Source: Poecilobothrus nobilitatus
Taxonomy: Eukaryota; Arthropoda; Insecta; Diptera; Dolichopodidae
Assembly: GCA_947095535.1 (NCBI GenBank)
Contig: OX352772.1
Span: 33,685,445 to 33,749,444, forward strand
Direction of reading: 5' to 3'
DNA length: 64,000 nucleotides
Shown: piece by piece, positions 15,691-26,348 of the stretch
How the letters are laid out: every line of letters begins with the position of its first letter
How positions within the stretch are numbered: position 1 is the first letter of the stretch
The notes under the pieces: model-generated
The model's input: only the letters and a program-made list of their open reading frames with translations
The model's database searches: none
What the model was told of the DNA's origin: nothing
Translations under genes and position numbers: made by a program

Positions 15691-18531
15691 CCCTTAACCG
15701 CATCTTATTGCACATATGCAATACAAGAATAATTGTTGTAATATTAATGTTTAGAGGCACATGTTTTGGTTGTATTCAATATTTTCTAATTTATATATGT
15801 ATTTCTTTGTTATAATTCAAGTAGGCGATGTTCTAACTATATTCTAATAATATAATAAATGTATTAATATTTGTCAGTGGCCGAGTTACATGTTGATGTT
15901 GAAGTATGGTACATGATTTTTATGTAATTTTAGAAGATTTTTGTATTATTTTGTTATGTAAGTATAAATTTCAAGGTAATAATTAAATATACTACAGTTT
16001 TGTTTATGATAGTATAGTTTTGTGATAATGATAGTTGTACTATAACAAAATAAAAGTTTATCTTGCATATATGCATAATCATGCAATAATCAACTTTATT
16101 TTTGTATTGCATATATGCAATAACATGCATAGAAACGAAACGAATTTAAATATTCAATAGTATTTTGATTTATTTTATTTCTTATTACCTACATAATATA
16201 AGTAAATTTCTGTTTTATCAGCAATATGACTTGTCGGCCTGTATTGACAGAAGCAGAACTTGAAGCTATAATTGCAAATTGGAGTGAAAGCGAAGATGAA
16301 TTTGATGATAATAATGATGCTGATATTGAAGTAAATGTTCAAATAAACCGAAAGTTTGAGGAAGACTCTGAGGAAATTCTACAACAAAGTGACTATGATA
16401 TTGAAAACCAAGACTATGAATCATTATTTGACATTGCAAATATTCCTATTGTATTTGAAGATAATGTTCAAATGCCCAATGCAGTACCGCCTCCTACAAC
16501 CAATAAAAAAAAAACATATCCAAATATAATTTGGCATCAACAAGATTTTTTAGCGACGGAAAATGAAATAATGTTCCGGGGTACTAATGATTTACCCGAT
16601 GAAATTTGCAATTTAACTACTCCATACAGTTGTTTTAACTATCTTTTTGGTAATTCTATTGTAGAAAAAATTGTTGAAGAAAGCAATTTGTATAGCTGTC
16701 AAACAAATTTGAATAATCCAAAATGTTTGACCAGCTTAGAAATTAGAAAATATTTGGGAATTTGTATTCTAATGTCTATAATACAAATACCAGATTACCG
16801 TCGGTATTGGGGGACTATTACTGGCAATGAAATTATAAAAAATACAATGTCTGTGAATAATTTTGATAAAGTGAAACAAAACTTACATTTCAACAATAAT
16901 GAATATATGCTTCCTAGAGAACATGAGGCTCATGACCGTCTTTTCAAGTTAAGACCAATTATTGATATGCTGTTGAAAAATTTGCGAAAAGTTCCAATGG
17001 AACAGTATTTAGCAGTGGATGAACAGCTTTGTTCCACTAAGGCTAAACACTATTTAAAACAATACCTACCAAACAAACCTCACAAATGGGGCTACAAACT
17101 GTTTGTGCTCTCAGGCGAATCTGGATTCTCTTATAATTTCGAAATATACACTGGTCAAGAAAATGACTCAGCAAAACGTTTAGCAGAAGAAGAAGATCTC
17201 GGGGCCAGCGCCAATACAGTAATAAGATTATTGCGTCCAGTGCCAAAGTATTTAAATTATCGAGTATATTTCGATAATTATTATGCATCAATCCCGTTAG
17301 TAATTGAGTTAACAAACAATGGAATGCTATGCTTAGGTACGATTCGTCGAAATCGTATATCGAATTGCAAATTGCCAAATGATAAAGAAATGAAGAAGGA
17401 TCCACGAGGTACATCGATAGAATATGTGGGAAATATTGATGGAAAAAATATAACTACAGTTGCTTGGAAAGATACGAAAATAGTAAATCTTATTTCGAAT
17501 TACGTAGGACGATTGCCTTTACAAACATCGGAACGGTTTGATAAAAAATTAGGACAACGTGTAATCGAATGTCCGAGCATTATTAAAGAATATAATTCTT
17601 ATATGGGAGGAGTTGATAAATTGGACAGTTTAATTGGTAGATATAAAATCAAACTCCGATCAAAAAAATGGTACCTTCGAATATTTTATCATTTGTTGGA
17701 TATGACCGTGGTTAATTCCTGGTTGCTGTACAAACGCGTCCAAGAACATATTTGTACAAACGAGAACCATATTCTCACATTACCAAACTATAGGCTAGAA
17801 ATTGGAGAAATCTTATGCAAAGGCGGTCAGGGTTTGAAGCGAGTAGGTCGTCCGTCTGAAATAAATAAAAGATTGGAGCAGAAGCGTAAGAAAGCAACAA
17901 GTGGCCATATACCACCAAAAGAAATTAGAATCGATGCTACAGATCATTGGCCAACTTGGTGTGATAAACGTTTGCAATGTAAACTTCCTGATTGCAAAGG
18001 TTATACATTTGTAAAATGTTCTAAATGTGATACAGCCGTATGTTTTAACAAAGACAGAAGCTGTTTTACTTTATTCCATAGATAGTAACTATTAAGTTAT
18101 GAAATTCTTTTTTTAATTAGACTTGTTATATAATATAACTAAAAATGAATATTCTTTTTATTTATATATTTCTATTTATGAAGTTTTATGAATTTATTAA
18201 TTTAAAAAAAAATATTTTTAACTTAGTATTTTTTATAAAAAACTGAAATGTTATAAATCTAATAAAATTTTTGTTATAAATAAAATGCTCAAATTAAAAG
18301 TTAAAAATAAAGCTTTTCATTAATATATTTAAAAAAAAACTAATAAAAAAGTTTTTCACATAATGCTTCAATTTGCATGATCTTGCAGATATGCAAGTAA
18401 TGAAAAGTCGCATTTTCTCGGAAAACTCGAAAGAAAATTTATATACTGTTGAATAATTTTTGTAAGCGAATCTTGTGACAAACATAAAAATAATTTTTTC
18501 AAGTACACAAAAAAATTCATGCGGTTAAGGG
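15691..18531 (+). mobile_element. Complete piggyBac transposon, copy 1 (2,841 bp)
   Basis: The element begins CCCTTAACCGCAT and ends with its exact inverse ATGCGGTTAAGGG, a perfect 13-bp terminal inverted repeat. It is flanked by TTAA at 15687-15690 and 18532-18535, the hallmark piggyBac target duplication. A 14-bp palindrome TTGCANATATGCAA recurs at 15708-15721, 16107-16120 and 18383-18396 (with a near copy at 16063-16076), probably a transposase-binding motif. The transposase is intact. A nearly identical copy is at 60444-63277. Confidence 0.97.
16226..18085 (+). CDS. piggyBac transposase, intact (619 aa)
   Basis: Full-length DDE_Tnp_1_7 transposase. An acidic N-terminal region (residues 1-80, rich in Asp/Glu) precedes the catalytic core. 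The three catalytic aspartates are in YLAVDEQLCSTK (about residue 271), RVYFDNYYAS (about 352) and SYMGGVDKLDS (about 460). The C-terminal Cys-rich domain (CKLPDCKGYTFVKCSKCD through CFTLFHR, about 584-619) is the PHD/RING-like finger that binds the element ends. The ATG at 16226 follows CAGCAAT and opens the only long frame. Compared with the copy at 60979 it has one extra Glu in EEED and six substitutions. No disabling change is visible. Confidence 0.95.
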   Translation: MTCRPVLTEAELEAIIANWSESEDEFDDNNDADIEVNVQINRKFEEDSEEILQQSDYDIENQDYESLFDIANIPIVFEDNVQMPNAVPPPTTNKKKTYPNIIWHQQDFLATENEIMFRGTNDLPDEICNLTTPYSCFNYLFGNSIVEKIVEESNLYSCQTNLNNPKCLTSLEIRKYLGICILMSIIQIPDYRRYWGTITGNEIIKNTMSVNNFDKVKQNLHFNNNEYMLPREHEAHDRLFKLRPIIDMLLKNLRKVPMEQYLAVDEQLCSTKAKHYLKQYLPNKPHKWGYKLFVLSGESGFSYNFEIYTGQENDSAKRLAEEEDLGASANTVIRLLRPVPKYLNYRVYFDNYYASIPLVIELTNNGMLCLGTIRRNRISNCKLPNDKEMKKDPRGTSIEYVGNIDGKNITTVAWKDTKIVNLISNYVGRLPLQTSERFDKKLGQRVIECPSIIKEYNSYMGGVDKLDSLIGRYKIKLRSKKWYLRIFYHLLDMTVVNSWLLYKRVQEHICTNENHILTLPNYRLEIGEILCKGGQGLKRVGRPSEINKRLEQKRKKATSGHIPPKEIRIDATDHWPTWCDKRLQCKLPDCKGYTFVKCSKCDTAVCFNKDRSCFTLFHR

Positions 18532-18535
18532 TTAA

Positions 18536-19560
18536 AGATATAAAATATAATATTTCAACTTGCGAAATTCCACAAAATGGCAAAACATACTAATACTAAG
18601 AAGAACGGCAATAAATATAGTAACAAACTTCTTTAATATTATCAATAAATTTGATAAACATAACATATTATTACGAGATTTTAATATTACTAAAAAATTT
18701 TTAATTGACAACAAAAATATAATATGAGTTAACATATAAGTTAACGATCATCAAATTTCATAAATTTTGCAATAGTACTGTAATCGACAATCTCATCAAA
18801 TTTGATTTAACGCAATAATTTTTATGTGATTAATGCTCTAATAAATAATATTGAAGTAAAAATGTAAATTACGAAATTTTCGGAAACATATTATTCTAAC
18901 TTGATACTTAATACAAATGAACTTAAATGCAAATTATTGAACTTAAATAAACTTAAATTGCAACATAAATTGTAACGTAATATTTCTGATATAAATGAAC
19001 TTAAATAATATATTATTAAACTTAAATTGGAATTCGATATTTTAAATGAATTAATCTAAATAATATTTTATTGAACTTCAGTTAAAAACGTGTAAATATA
19101 ATCAATTAAATAAATGTAGCATATTTTTGTAAGAAAGTAATATTTGGCAAACAAGTTCAATATATTGTAATTTTGCTTATTTTGCTAATTTTGTAATTTA
19201 TAAAAACCAATTGTAAAATATAAAATTTAGTCTTAAGACCACAACCAAGATTATAACACGGAAAGTAAATAAATAAATATTAAATTTAATTACTATAGTG
19301 TTTTAATTTTTATAATAATTTAAATTATTATTTTTTTTTATGATAATTTTGTAATTATCATTTCATTCGCAGGGTCAAGACGTGAGGCAGCAAATATGCA
19401 AGTAGAGTAACAAATTAATTAATTTGTAAAACTTCACTTTTTATTGAGCTTCCCAATAAAGCAGAATCATTTAAATAAAAAAATATAATAAATAAACTTC
19501 TTAAGTTTTAATTTAACAAAGTTATTTTATTACGGGAGTAACACAAAATATTAACTTATG
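18536..19560. other. Non-coding AT-rich DNA with AACTTAAAT repeats
   Basis: No gene seen. The stretch about 18900-19080 repeats GAACTTAAAT-like words many times (for example 18919, 18939, 18949, 18989, 19018), the look of an old tandem array or a transposon end. A TATAAAAACC box near 19200 and AATAAATA near 19275 could be remnants of an LTR. Confidence 0.4.
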
Positions 19561-20140
19561 TATGTAGGACATAAAACTACTCGAAGTGGTACAAAGTACT
19601 AAGTATTGCTTTTAATGTTTTGTTCGAAGTATGGTGTGTAAAGACGTCATTATATTCGTTATGTTATTAGGTTGTTTAATTGGTTTAATTCCACTTTTCG
19701 ATAAGATTACGGTTTCAATCAAGTTACGATAAACTATTGAAAATCAAAAGAGAAGTCTTAAAAAGAAGTTCACTTTTAACAGAGAAGCCATCAAGCTCGG
19801 GTACAATAAAAAGCCAACTAAATAAAAGGCATTATATAACATTATATATTATTAATTATTTATAAAATATAAAAGTATAAGAATTATATAAAAGACTTTT
19901 ATTTTAAAAATAAAACATTGTACATCTCAAAAGAGATATACTACGTTTGGGGGCTCAACCGGGATGCACCAACGTTCACTCAACTAAAAAAAAAAAAAAA
20001 CTTCAAGATTCACCAAGATACACTCAACTAAAAAAAAAAAAACACCAAAGTCCACCAAGATTCACTCAGCAGCAGCCAGATTAACCAAGATCAACCAAAA
20101 TAACCAAGATTCCCAAAATCAACCAAGATCTTAATAAAAG
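19561..20140 (+). mobile_element. LTR-retrotransposon 5' end remnant with proline-tRNA-like primer site
   Basis: TGGGGGCTCAACCGGGAT at 19948-19965 is close to the primer-binding site complementary to tRNA-Pro used by several retroelements. Upstream, TATAAAATATAAAAG and an AATAAAA signal near 19911 give the layout of an LTR ending near 19947; its start is uncertain (a TGTAG at 19562 is possible). Downstream is an untranslated leader made of ACCAAGAT repeats separated by poly-A runs (19966-20130). No coding part of this element follows; it is cut off by other DNA. Confidence 0.5.
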
Positions 20141-20490
20141 AAAATTAAATATTATACATAAAGAGCTGTCTGATGTACAGTCAATTAAAAAACCATGAGT
20201 ATAGTAGCTATGACCTGCAGGTTATTTGTTATAAGTAATATATCTATAATATAAAAACCTTGGACTTAAGTACCCTTTTATGTGCACTTTTGGCACAATT
20301 CCCAAGAATTCTAGTTAGTAAACAATTCTTGGAAACAATAACATTTTTATTCATGTCTAAATGATTTCCGCTATAATTATGAATTACAGTTATAACTACA
20401 CTTATAAGGTCATTAACATATTTATAAATTCTAACTAAAATATTATAATGTATATAAGAATGTATATTAAGTATAATTAAGATATACATA

Positions 20491-20790
20491 AGTCAGCAAT
20501 AATTCCAAGGTTAAAGCATTATTAAACCATTATCGATATGAATCAGTTCTAAGAATAAATATAATTATTAACAATTTGTATATTAATTGCTGACCTATGT
20601 AAAATTAACTGGTAAAATCTTAGTATAAATAGAAGATAAGAATCATTGTAAAATCAGTTCCAGCCTGGCTATAGAAGCCCTAATTATAATAATAATAAGT
20701 TTTAAATTAATTAGTGGAATTCATATAAAATAACTGTTTAGAAATAAAACAAGTGTTTTTTTTATATAAATCAAAAATCAGTTATAAAAT
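20491..20790 (+). repeat. Gypsy-type 5' LTR (left boundary approximate)
   Basis: The sequence ends directly at a serine-tRNA-type primer-binding site. It contains a TATA box (about 20624-20631), a TCAGTTC arthropod initiator 30 bases further (20654-20660) and an AATAAA signal at 20743-20748, which define U3, R and U5. The 5' edge is a guess at AGTCAGCAA near 20491. No matching 3' LTR was found in the window. Confidence 0.55.
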
Positions 20791-20808
20791 TGGCGCAGTC
20801 GGTAGGAT
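20791..20808 (+). other. Primer-binding site of gypsy-type element
   Basis: TGGCGCAGTCGGTAGGAT matches the serine-tRNA primer site used by 17.6/297/gypsy-group retrotransposons. It marks where minus-strand DNA synthesis starts, immediately after the LTR. The untranslated leader then runs to the gag start at 21657. Confidence 0.8.
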
Positions 20809-21656
20809 ACACTAAGTGAATATAATTGATACTGCACAAGACACCTATTGCATAAAGTTTACTTGAGTCTGGGTAAACGGTATCAAATCACTTGTATATC
20901 AATACTTTATAGTGTATCTCTGCATTACATAGTACCAGCTAAGAAGCTGTATTATATAATAAAACGTTCAACTTACGAAGCAGAAGTTTGTAAGCTTTGG
21001 GCTAAAAAATTATATACTGTGAAACAAGACTTTTTTCTTCGTTATCCTTAAGTGAGTCTGCTTAAGGCACAGTTATAATAAAAAGTGTTAGTTTGAACTA
21101 CTTAGTATCTTCACATAGTACAAAAAGTAGACTTTCATTCTGCACCACATAAAAGTGTATCAAAAACCACTTGATACGCGCAACAGCAGTGTTATTCATC
21201 TAAACCAATAATACGTTTAGAATAGGAATACTTAACTGCAAAACCAAGTGTTCGAGCCACAAGAATTTGTTTGGCCAACAACTTAATAAATAGTACAAGT
21301 AAATAGGTGCAACAGGCCGCAAATAAAAAAAATGTTATGCCAACCACTCAACGAATTGTACACCAAGGAAGACAACAAGTTCTTCATATTATCACCATTA
21401 AACAGGGGCCCAGTGCGCTGTTTAACTTACAACATCAAAAGCAATTCAGCAGGAGTTAGAACCCAACTGAATTAAATAGTAACACTGTCAACATAACAAC
21501 AGTAATATCAACATCAACGTCAATCATAACAACGATAATATCAAGACCAACTATAAAAGCAACAATATTAATCATAAGTTCTAAATTTTTCTTATTAGTG
21601 ATATAAAAATGATATAAAATAAGTAGAAATATTTGTAAGCAAATTCGTATTTAAAA
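20809..21656 (+). other. Untranslated leader of gypsy-type element
   Basis: An 848-base region between primer site and gag. No long ORF with recognisable content is present. The last third is rich in AACA/ATCAACA words. Packaging signals would be expected here in this class but none can be identified by eye. Confidence 0.5.
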
Positions 21657-22055
21657 ATGGCTAATTATAATAACCGCGTCAACAACTTAACATTAGATCC
21701 GTTAAAATATTTGGATAGGTTACCTACATTTAATGGCGACAGTAGAGATTTACAGACTTTTGTTAGCTTAATTGATAGGATACATCCAATGTTAGCAACT
21801 TATGACGCATTATCACAAGCAATATTTTCAGACGTTATTAAAAGTAAATTGGTAGGTAGAGCTAGGGAAATAATAGAAATTAACTGTCAAGCTGTCTCAT
21901 GGACAGATATAAAAACCATATTGCAAAACAACTTTGGAGAAAAGAAAAGTATAGACGAACAATTTGACGAACTTAGGGCTATAACATTTAAAAATAGTAG
22001 TATAGAATTTTATAATGAAATTAAAAATAAACTTAGAATACTAAATAATAAAACA
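21657..22055 (+). pseudogene. gag: Gypsy-type gag, 5' part, interrupted by I-like insertion
   Basis: The frame opens with MANYNNRVNNLTLDPLKYL and contains LPTFNGDSRDLQTFVSLIDRI, typical of capsid-domain gag proteins of the 17.6/gypsy group. It stays open to the 12-bp target duplication at 22044-22055 and is then broken by a foreign non-LTR element. The next residues of gag resume in frame at 31301, 9.2 kb away. The ATG at 21657 is the first in frame. Confidence 0.85.
22044..22055. repeat. Left copy of 12-bp target-site duplication
   Basis: AATAATAAAACA here is repeated at 31289-31300. The two copies bracket the I-like insertion, and the gag reading frame is continuous if one copy plus the insertion is ignored. 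Confidence 0.85.
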
Positions 22056-23063
22056 TTCTCTTCCAAGCGCTTGGATGAGAAGGTAGTCGTGGCGACGTGG
22101 TTTTGTTTAAATATTTTATATTTACGTGTTACGGAAATTAAATATACGGAAAAAGCCAAAGCAGTTTGCGCAAAATATAATAGAGTTATAAGAATTTTTG
22201 AAAGTGTCTTCAACCTTATTGGAGTCTTCTCGTCCTCAAAAATAAAAGTTTTCATTTGATATTTTAACTATAAAAATAATAATGAAAAGAAAACACAGTG
22301 GGTGGGCAATTATTTGTGCACGAAAAAGTGCTAAAAAAATTGACCATACTGCACGAAATAGACAAAGTGCTAAATTCTGGCCCATATAAGATATATAAGG
22401 TCACAATAGCAGAAAAAAAAATAAAAAACTAAATTAGTGAGTGAACAATACAAACAAAAGTGGAGAAAATATTATCAAAAACTAAAATTAAATCAAAATA
22501 CAGTGACATTCAATATAAACATAAAGTGTGCTTAAAATAAAAGGTTAGCAAATAACATTTTCTCGTGCACAAAAAATTATTAGAATAAAAGTAGCTTGCC
22601 CATGTTCTGGCAAAACCAGGCCATGAGCAAATAAAATATAGTAGGCTTTCTAGTGGTTTTTTATAAAGGCGGCTCACACACGTCAAAAACTGGACAATAT
22701 TAAAGAAAAAAAAAAATATATAAATTAAAACAAAAATAACATAAAAAATTTCCAAAAATATCAACAATAGTAAACAAAAAGAAATAACGTACAATAATTA
22801 AAACAAATAAAAGCAAAATACATATACATATAAAAAAACATTTCCTTGCATTCTTAACACTTCTATAAAACAAAATTTCGATTTCTAATTTTTCGTTGTA
22901 GAGGATAACTTGAGCACACCCATACCGGCTCCGACCCGTAAGTGTATCCAACCAACCTAAATAGGAGAAAAAAAAAACCAGACAACCTAGTGGAAAAAAA
23001 ATCAACTCTTGCTACCCCGCTTAGGGTAACAAGCAAACGGGAGTTGGGATAGCGCCAACAAAC
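22056..23063 (+). other. 5'UTR of the first I-like copy
   Basis: Non-coding leader. It starts with a 14-bp palindrome TCCAAGCGCTTGGA near 22062-22075. The part from 22111 matches the start of the second copy at 24254 almost base for base, except for 22264-22500, which copy 2 lacks. The minus-strand open frames in this region are shadows. Confidence 0.7.
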
Positions 23064-24253
23064 ATGGCTCCCATAGGGAGCTCTAACGCGTTTGCGCTGC
23101 TGGACCCAGGACCAGCTGCGCCAAAGAGAGCAAGGGGAAAAAGAAGTAACATCGCTTTCCCAGCAATTGGCGAAATTAAGAACGACACCGAAAAGAAATT
23201 CTTGCTGCTCAAACCCCAAACCGCCAACAAGGTGATGAGGGACTTCAACATCTTTATCATAGACAAGCAATTAAGAACCATAGTGCCAAGGAGCTCATCA
23301 AAATATAATAGGGAAGGAAACATAATAATGGAAGCTCCCAATAAAACACAAGCCAACAAGATGATAGCTACAAAAAGCCTAAGAACAGGACCAAACACCA
23401 AGGAGAACATAGCGGTGGAATATTTCAAATCGCTTAACCAGTCCAAGGGAATCTTTTATTCCTATGACTTGGCTGGAGAGTTCTACAGCGACGAGGAAAT
23501 TATAAAGAATCTCAACGAAGACAACAAAAGTGCTGAAATCACTGAAATTTACAGGTTTCCGGCCAAGACCCCGGACAGGAATGGGAGGCCTCGCAAATAC
23601 AGCGGGCTGATTAGCGTGACATTCGATAGCTGCCAGCCACCTGAAGAACTCAAGGTTGGGTTCACAATTGTACAGGTGCGTAAGTGTTACCCAAAGCCAA
23701 TGAGATGCACCAACTGTCAAAGGCTGAACCACAGGATGAAATTCTGTGGGGCTAAAACCCCAAATTGTGACACATGTAGCTCAGCTCTAGTATCAGAAAC
23801 GGCAGAAAACCACAAGAACACCTGCAAACTTCCTAAATGCATAAACTGCGCAGCAGAACATTGGGACGACAATCACAAACCCAGTGACAAGGAGTACCCG
23901 GCATTCATCAAGGAAAAGGAAATAATCAAGATAAAGACAGACCTAAGGTGCTCCCGGGGAGAGGCCTACAAGGTGTATGTGAAAAACAGGGCTCAGGAAG
24001 ACATCTTGGAAGTAAGCAAATCAATTATCCAGCCAGGGCAGGGAATCGTATCCTATGCCGATAAGCTGACTAACAAAATCTCCGTTGCTCAGCAAGCTCC
24101 GACACACAGCAAAGCAGAACAAAACGCAACAGGCCAGCATAACACCCCAGAACTCACACCACCTACGGTGGCCATCAACAAAAAAGTGCAAATCAACACG
24201 GGAACTAACCCCAAAGCCACAAAAAACACAATCTCATCAACAGATACACAAAG
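23064..24253 (+). pseudogene. ORF1 (gag-like) of first I-like copy, 3'-truncated
   Basis: The same nucleic-acid-binding ORF1 protein as at 24970, identical over nearly all residues (for example Leu for Val at residue 12 and Ile for Leu in DEEI-KNL). It is cut after the codons for SSTDTQ, where the sequence jumps into the 5' end of the second copy at 24254. It includes all three zinc knuckles, so the truncated protein could still bind RNA. Confidence 0.85.
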
Positions 24254-24969
24254 ATATTTTATATTTACGTGTTACGGAAATTAAATATACGGAAAAAGCC
24301 AAAGCAGTTTGCGCAAAATATAATAGAGTTATAAGAATTTTTGAAAGTGTTTTCAACCTTATTGGAGTCTTCTCGTCCTCAAAAATAAAAGTTTACATTT
24401 GATATTCAGTGACATTCAATATAAACATAAAGTGTGCTTAAAATAAAAGGTTAGCAAATAACATTTTCTCGTGCACAAAAAATTATTAGAATAAAAGTAG
24501 CTTGCCCATGTTCTGGCAAAACCAGGCCATGAGCAAATAAAATATAGTAGGCTTTCTAGTGGTTTTTTATAAAGGCGGCTCACACACGTCAAAAACTGCA
24601 CAATATTAAAGAAAAAAAAAAATATATAAATTAAAACAAAAATAACATAAAAAATTTCCAAAAATATCAACAATAGTAAACAAAAAGAAATAACGTACAA
24701 TAATTAAAACAAATAAAAGCAAAATACATATACATATAAAAAAACATTTCCTTGCATTCTTAACACTTCTATAAAACAAAATTTCGATTTCTAATTTTTC
24801 GTTGTAGAGGATAACTTGAGCACACCCATACCGGCTCCGACCCGTAAGTGTATCCAACCAACCTAAATAGGAGAAAAAAAAAACCAGACAACCTAGTGGA
24901 AAAAAAATCAACTCTTGCTACCCCGCTTAGGGTAACAAGCAAACGGGAGTTGGGATAGCGCCAACAAAC
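24254..24969 (+). other. 5'UTR of the second, main I-like copy
   Basis: Matches 22111-22263 and then 22501-23063 of the first copy, lacking the 237 bases between. In this group the 5'UTR holds an internal Pol II promoter, so two copies in tandem could mean two promoters; this is not shown by the sequence itself. Confidence 0.65.
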
Positions 24970-26280
24970 ATGGCTCCCATAGGGAGCTCTAACGCGTTTG
25001 CGGTGCTGGACCCAGGACCAGCTGCGCCAAAGAGAGCAAGGGGAAAAAGAAGTAACATCGCTTTCCCAGCAATTGGCGAAATTAAGAACGACACCGAAAA
25101 GAAATTCTTGCTGCTCAAACCCCAAACCGCCAACAAGGTGATGAGGGACTTCAACATCTTTATCATAGACAAGCAATTAAGAACCATAGTGCCAAGGAGC
25201 TCATCAAAATATAATAGGGAAGGAAACATAATAATGGAAGCTCCCAATAAAACACAAGCCAACAAGATGATAGCTACAAAAAGCCTAAGAACAGGACCAA
25301 ACACCAAGGAGAACATAGCGGTGGAATATTTCAAATCGCTTAACCAGTCCAAGGGAATCTTTTATTCCTATGACTTGGCTGGAGAGTTCTACAGCGACGA
25401 GGAAATTCTAAAGAATCTCAACGAAGACAACAAAAGTGCTGAAATCACTGAAATTTACAGGTTTCCGGCCAAGACCCCGGACAGGAATGGGAGGCCTCGC
25501 AAATACAGCGGGCTGATTAGCGTGACATTCGATAGCTGCCAGCCACCTGAAGAACTCAAGGTTGGGTTCACAATTGTACAGGTGCGTAAGTGTTACCCAA
25601 AGCCAATGAGATGCACCAACTGTCAAAGGCTGAACCACAGGATGAAATTCTGTGGGGCTAAAACCCCAAATTGTGACACATGTAGCTCAGCTCTAGTATC
25701 AGAAACGGCAGAAAACCACAAGAACACCTGCAAACTTCCTAAATGCATAAACTGCGCAGCAGAACATTGGGACGACAATCACAAACCCAGTGACAAGGAG
25801 TACCCGGCATTCATCAAGGAAAAGGAAATAATCAAGATAAAGACAGACCTAAGGTGCTCCCGGGGAGAGGCCTACAAGGTGTATGTGAAAAACAGGGCTC
25901 AGGAAGACATCTTGGAAGTAAGCAAATCAATTATCCAGCCAGGGCAGGGAATCGTATCCTATGCCGATAAGCTGACTAACAAAATCTCCGTTGCTCAGCA
26001 AGCTCCGACACACAGCAAAGCAGAACAAAACGCAACAGGCCAGCATAACACCCCAGAACTCACACCACCTACGGTGGCCATCAACAAAAAAGTGCAAATC
26101 AACACGGGAACTAACCCCAAAGCCACAAAAAACACAATCTCATCAACAGATACACAAAGCAATAGTACACTCATCAAGCTCACAGAAACAAATAAAAACC
26201 TAGAAAAAGATCCAGAAATCAAGAATTTTTTAGAGAGCGAATTAGTTCCCATTAACATACTAAATAGAGATGAGTATTAA
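24970..26280 (+). CDS. ORF1 protein of I-like element (zinc-knuckle gag), 436 aa
   Basis: An intact RNA-binding ORF1. Residues 1-210 form a basic domain with a fold typical of I/Jockey-group ORF1 RNA-recognition regions. Three Cys/His clusters follow: CTNCQRLNHRMKFC (about 217-230), CDTCSSALV...HKNTC (about 237-257) and CINCAAEHWDD (about 262-272). The region EYPAFIKEKEIIKIKTDLRCS is a hallmark of these proteins, although the usual Cys before Pro is Tyr here in both copies. The C-terminal third is Pro/Thr-rich. It forms ribonucleoprotein particles with element RNA. Confidence 0.88.
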   Translation: MAPIGSSNAFAVLDPGPAAPKRARGKRSNIAFPAIGEIKNDTEKKFLLLKPQTANKVMRDFNIFIIDKQLRTIVPRSSSKYNREGNIIMEAPNKTQANKMIATKSLRTGPNTKENIAVEYFKSLNQSKGIFYSYDLAGEFYSDEEILKNLNEDNKSAEITEIYRFPAKTPDRNGRPRKYSGLISVTFDSCQPPEELKVGFTIVQVRKCYPKPMRCTNCQRLNHRMKFCGAKTPNCDTCSSALVSETAENHKNTCKLPKCINCAAEHWDDNHKPSDKEYPAFIKEKEIIKIKTDLRCSRGEAYKVYVKNRAQEDILEVSKSIIQPGQGIVSYADKLTNKISVAQQAPTHSKAEQNATGQHNTPELTPPTVAINKKVQINTGTNPKATKNTISSTDTQSNSTLIKLTETNKNLEKDPEIKNFLESELVPINILNRDEY

Positions 26281-26348
26281 CAAGTGGGAAAAAAACTGCG
26301 CAATTTAAACAAATCAAAAGGGGACCCATCACCATCTCCGACTCGAAC

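Noticed and set aside
17043..17414. Minus-strand frame across the piggyBac transposase, also in the twin copy
   Set aside because: Antisense shadow of a conserved coding region.
10705..20225. TGACCTGCAGGTTATT occurs at both ~10712 and ~20209, suggesting ends of one 9.5-kb element
   Set aside because: The flanks do not match in either orientation, and three independent elements lie between; one shared 16-mer is weak.
22510..23732. Overlapping minus-strand frames in the I-like 5' region, repeated in copy 2
   Set aside because: They are duplicated only because the element is; composition is that of antisense to the ORF1 and leader.
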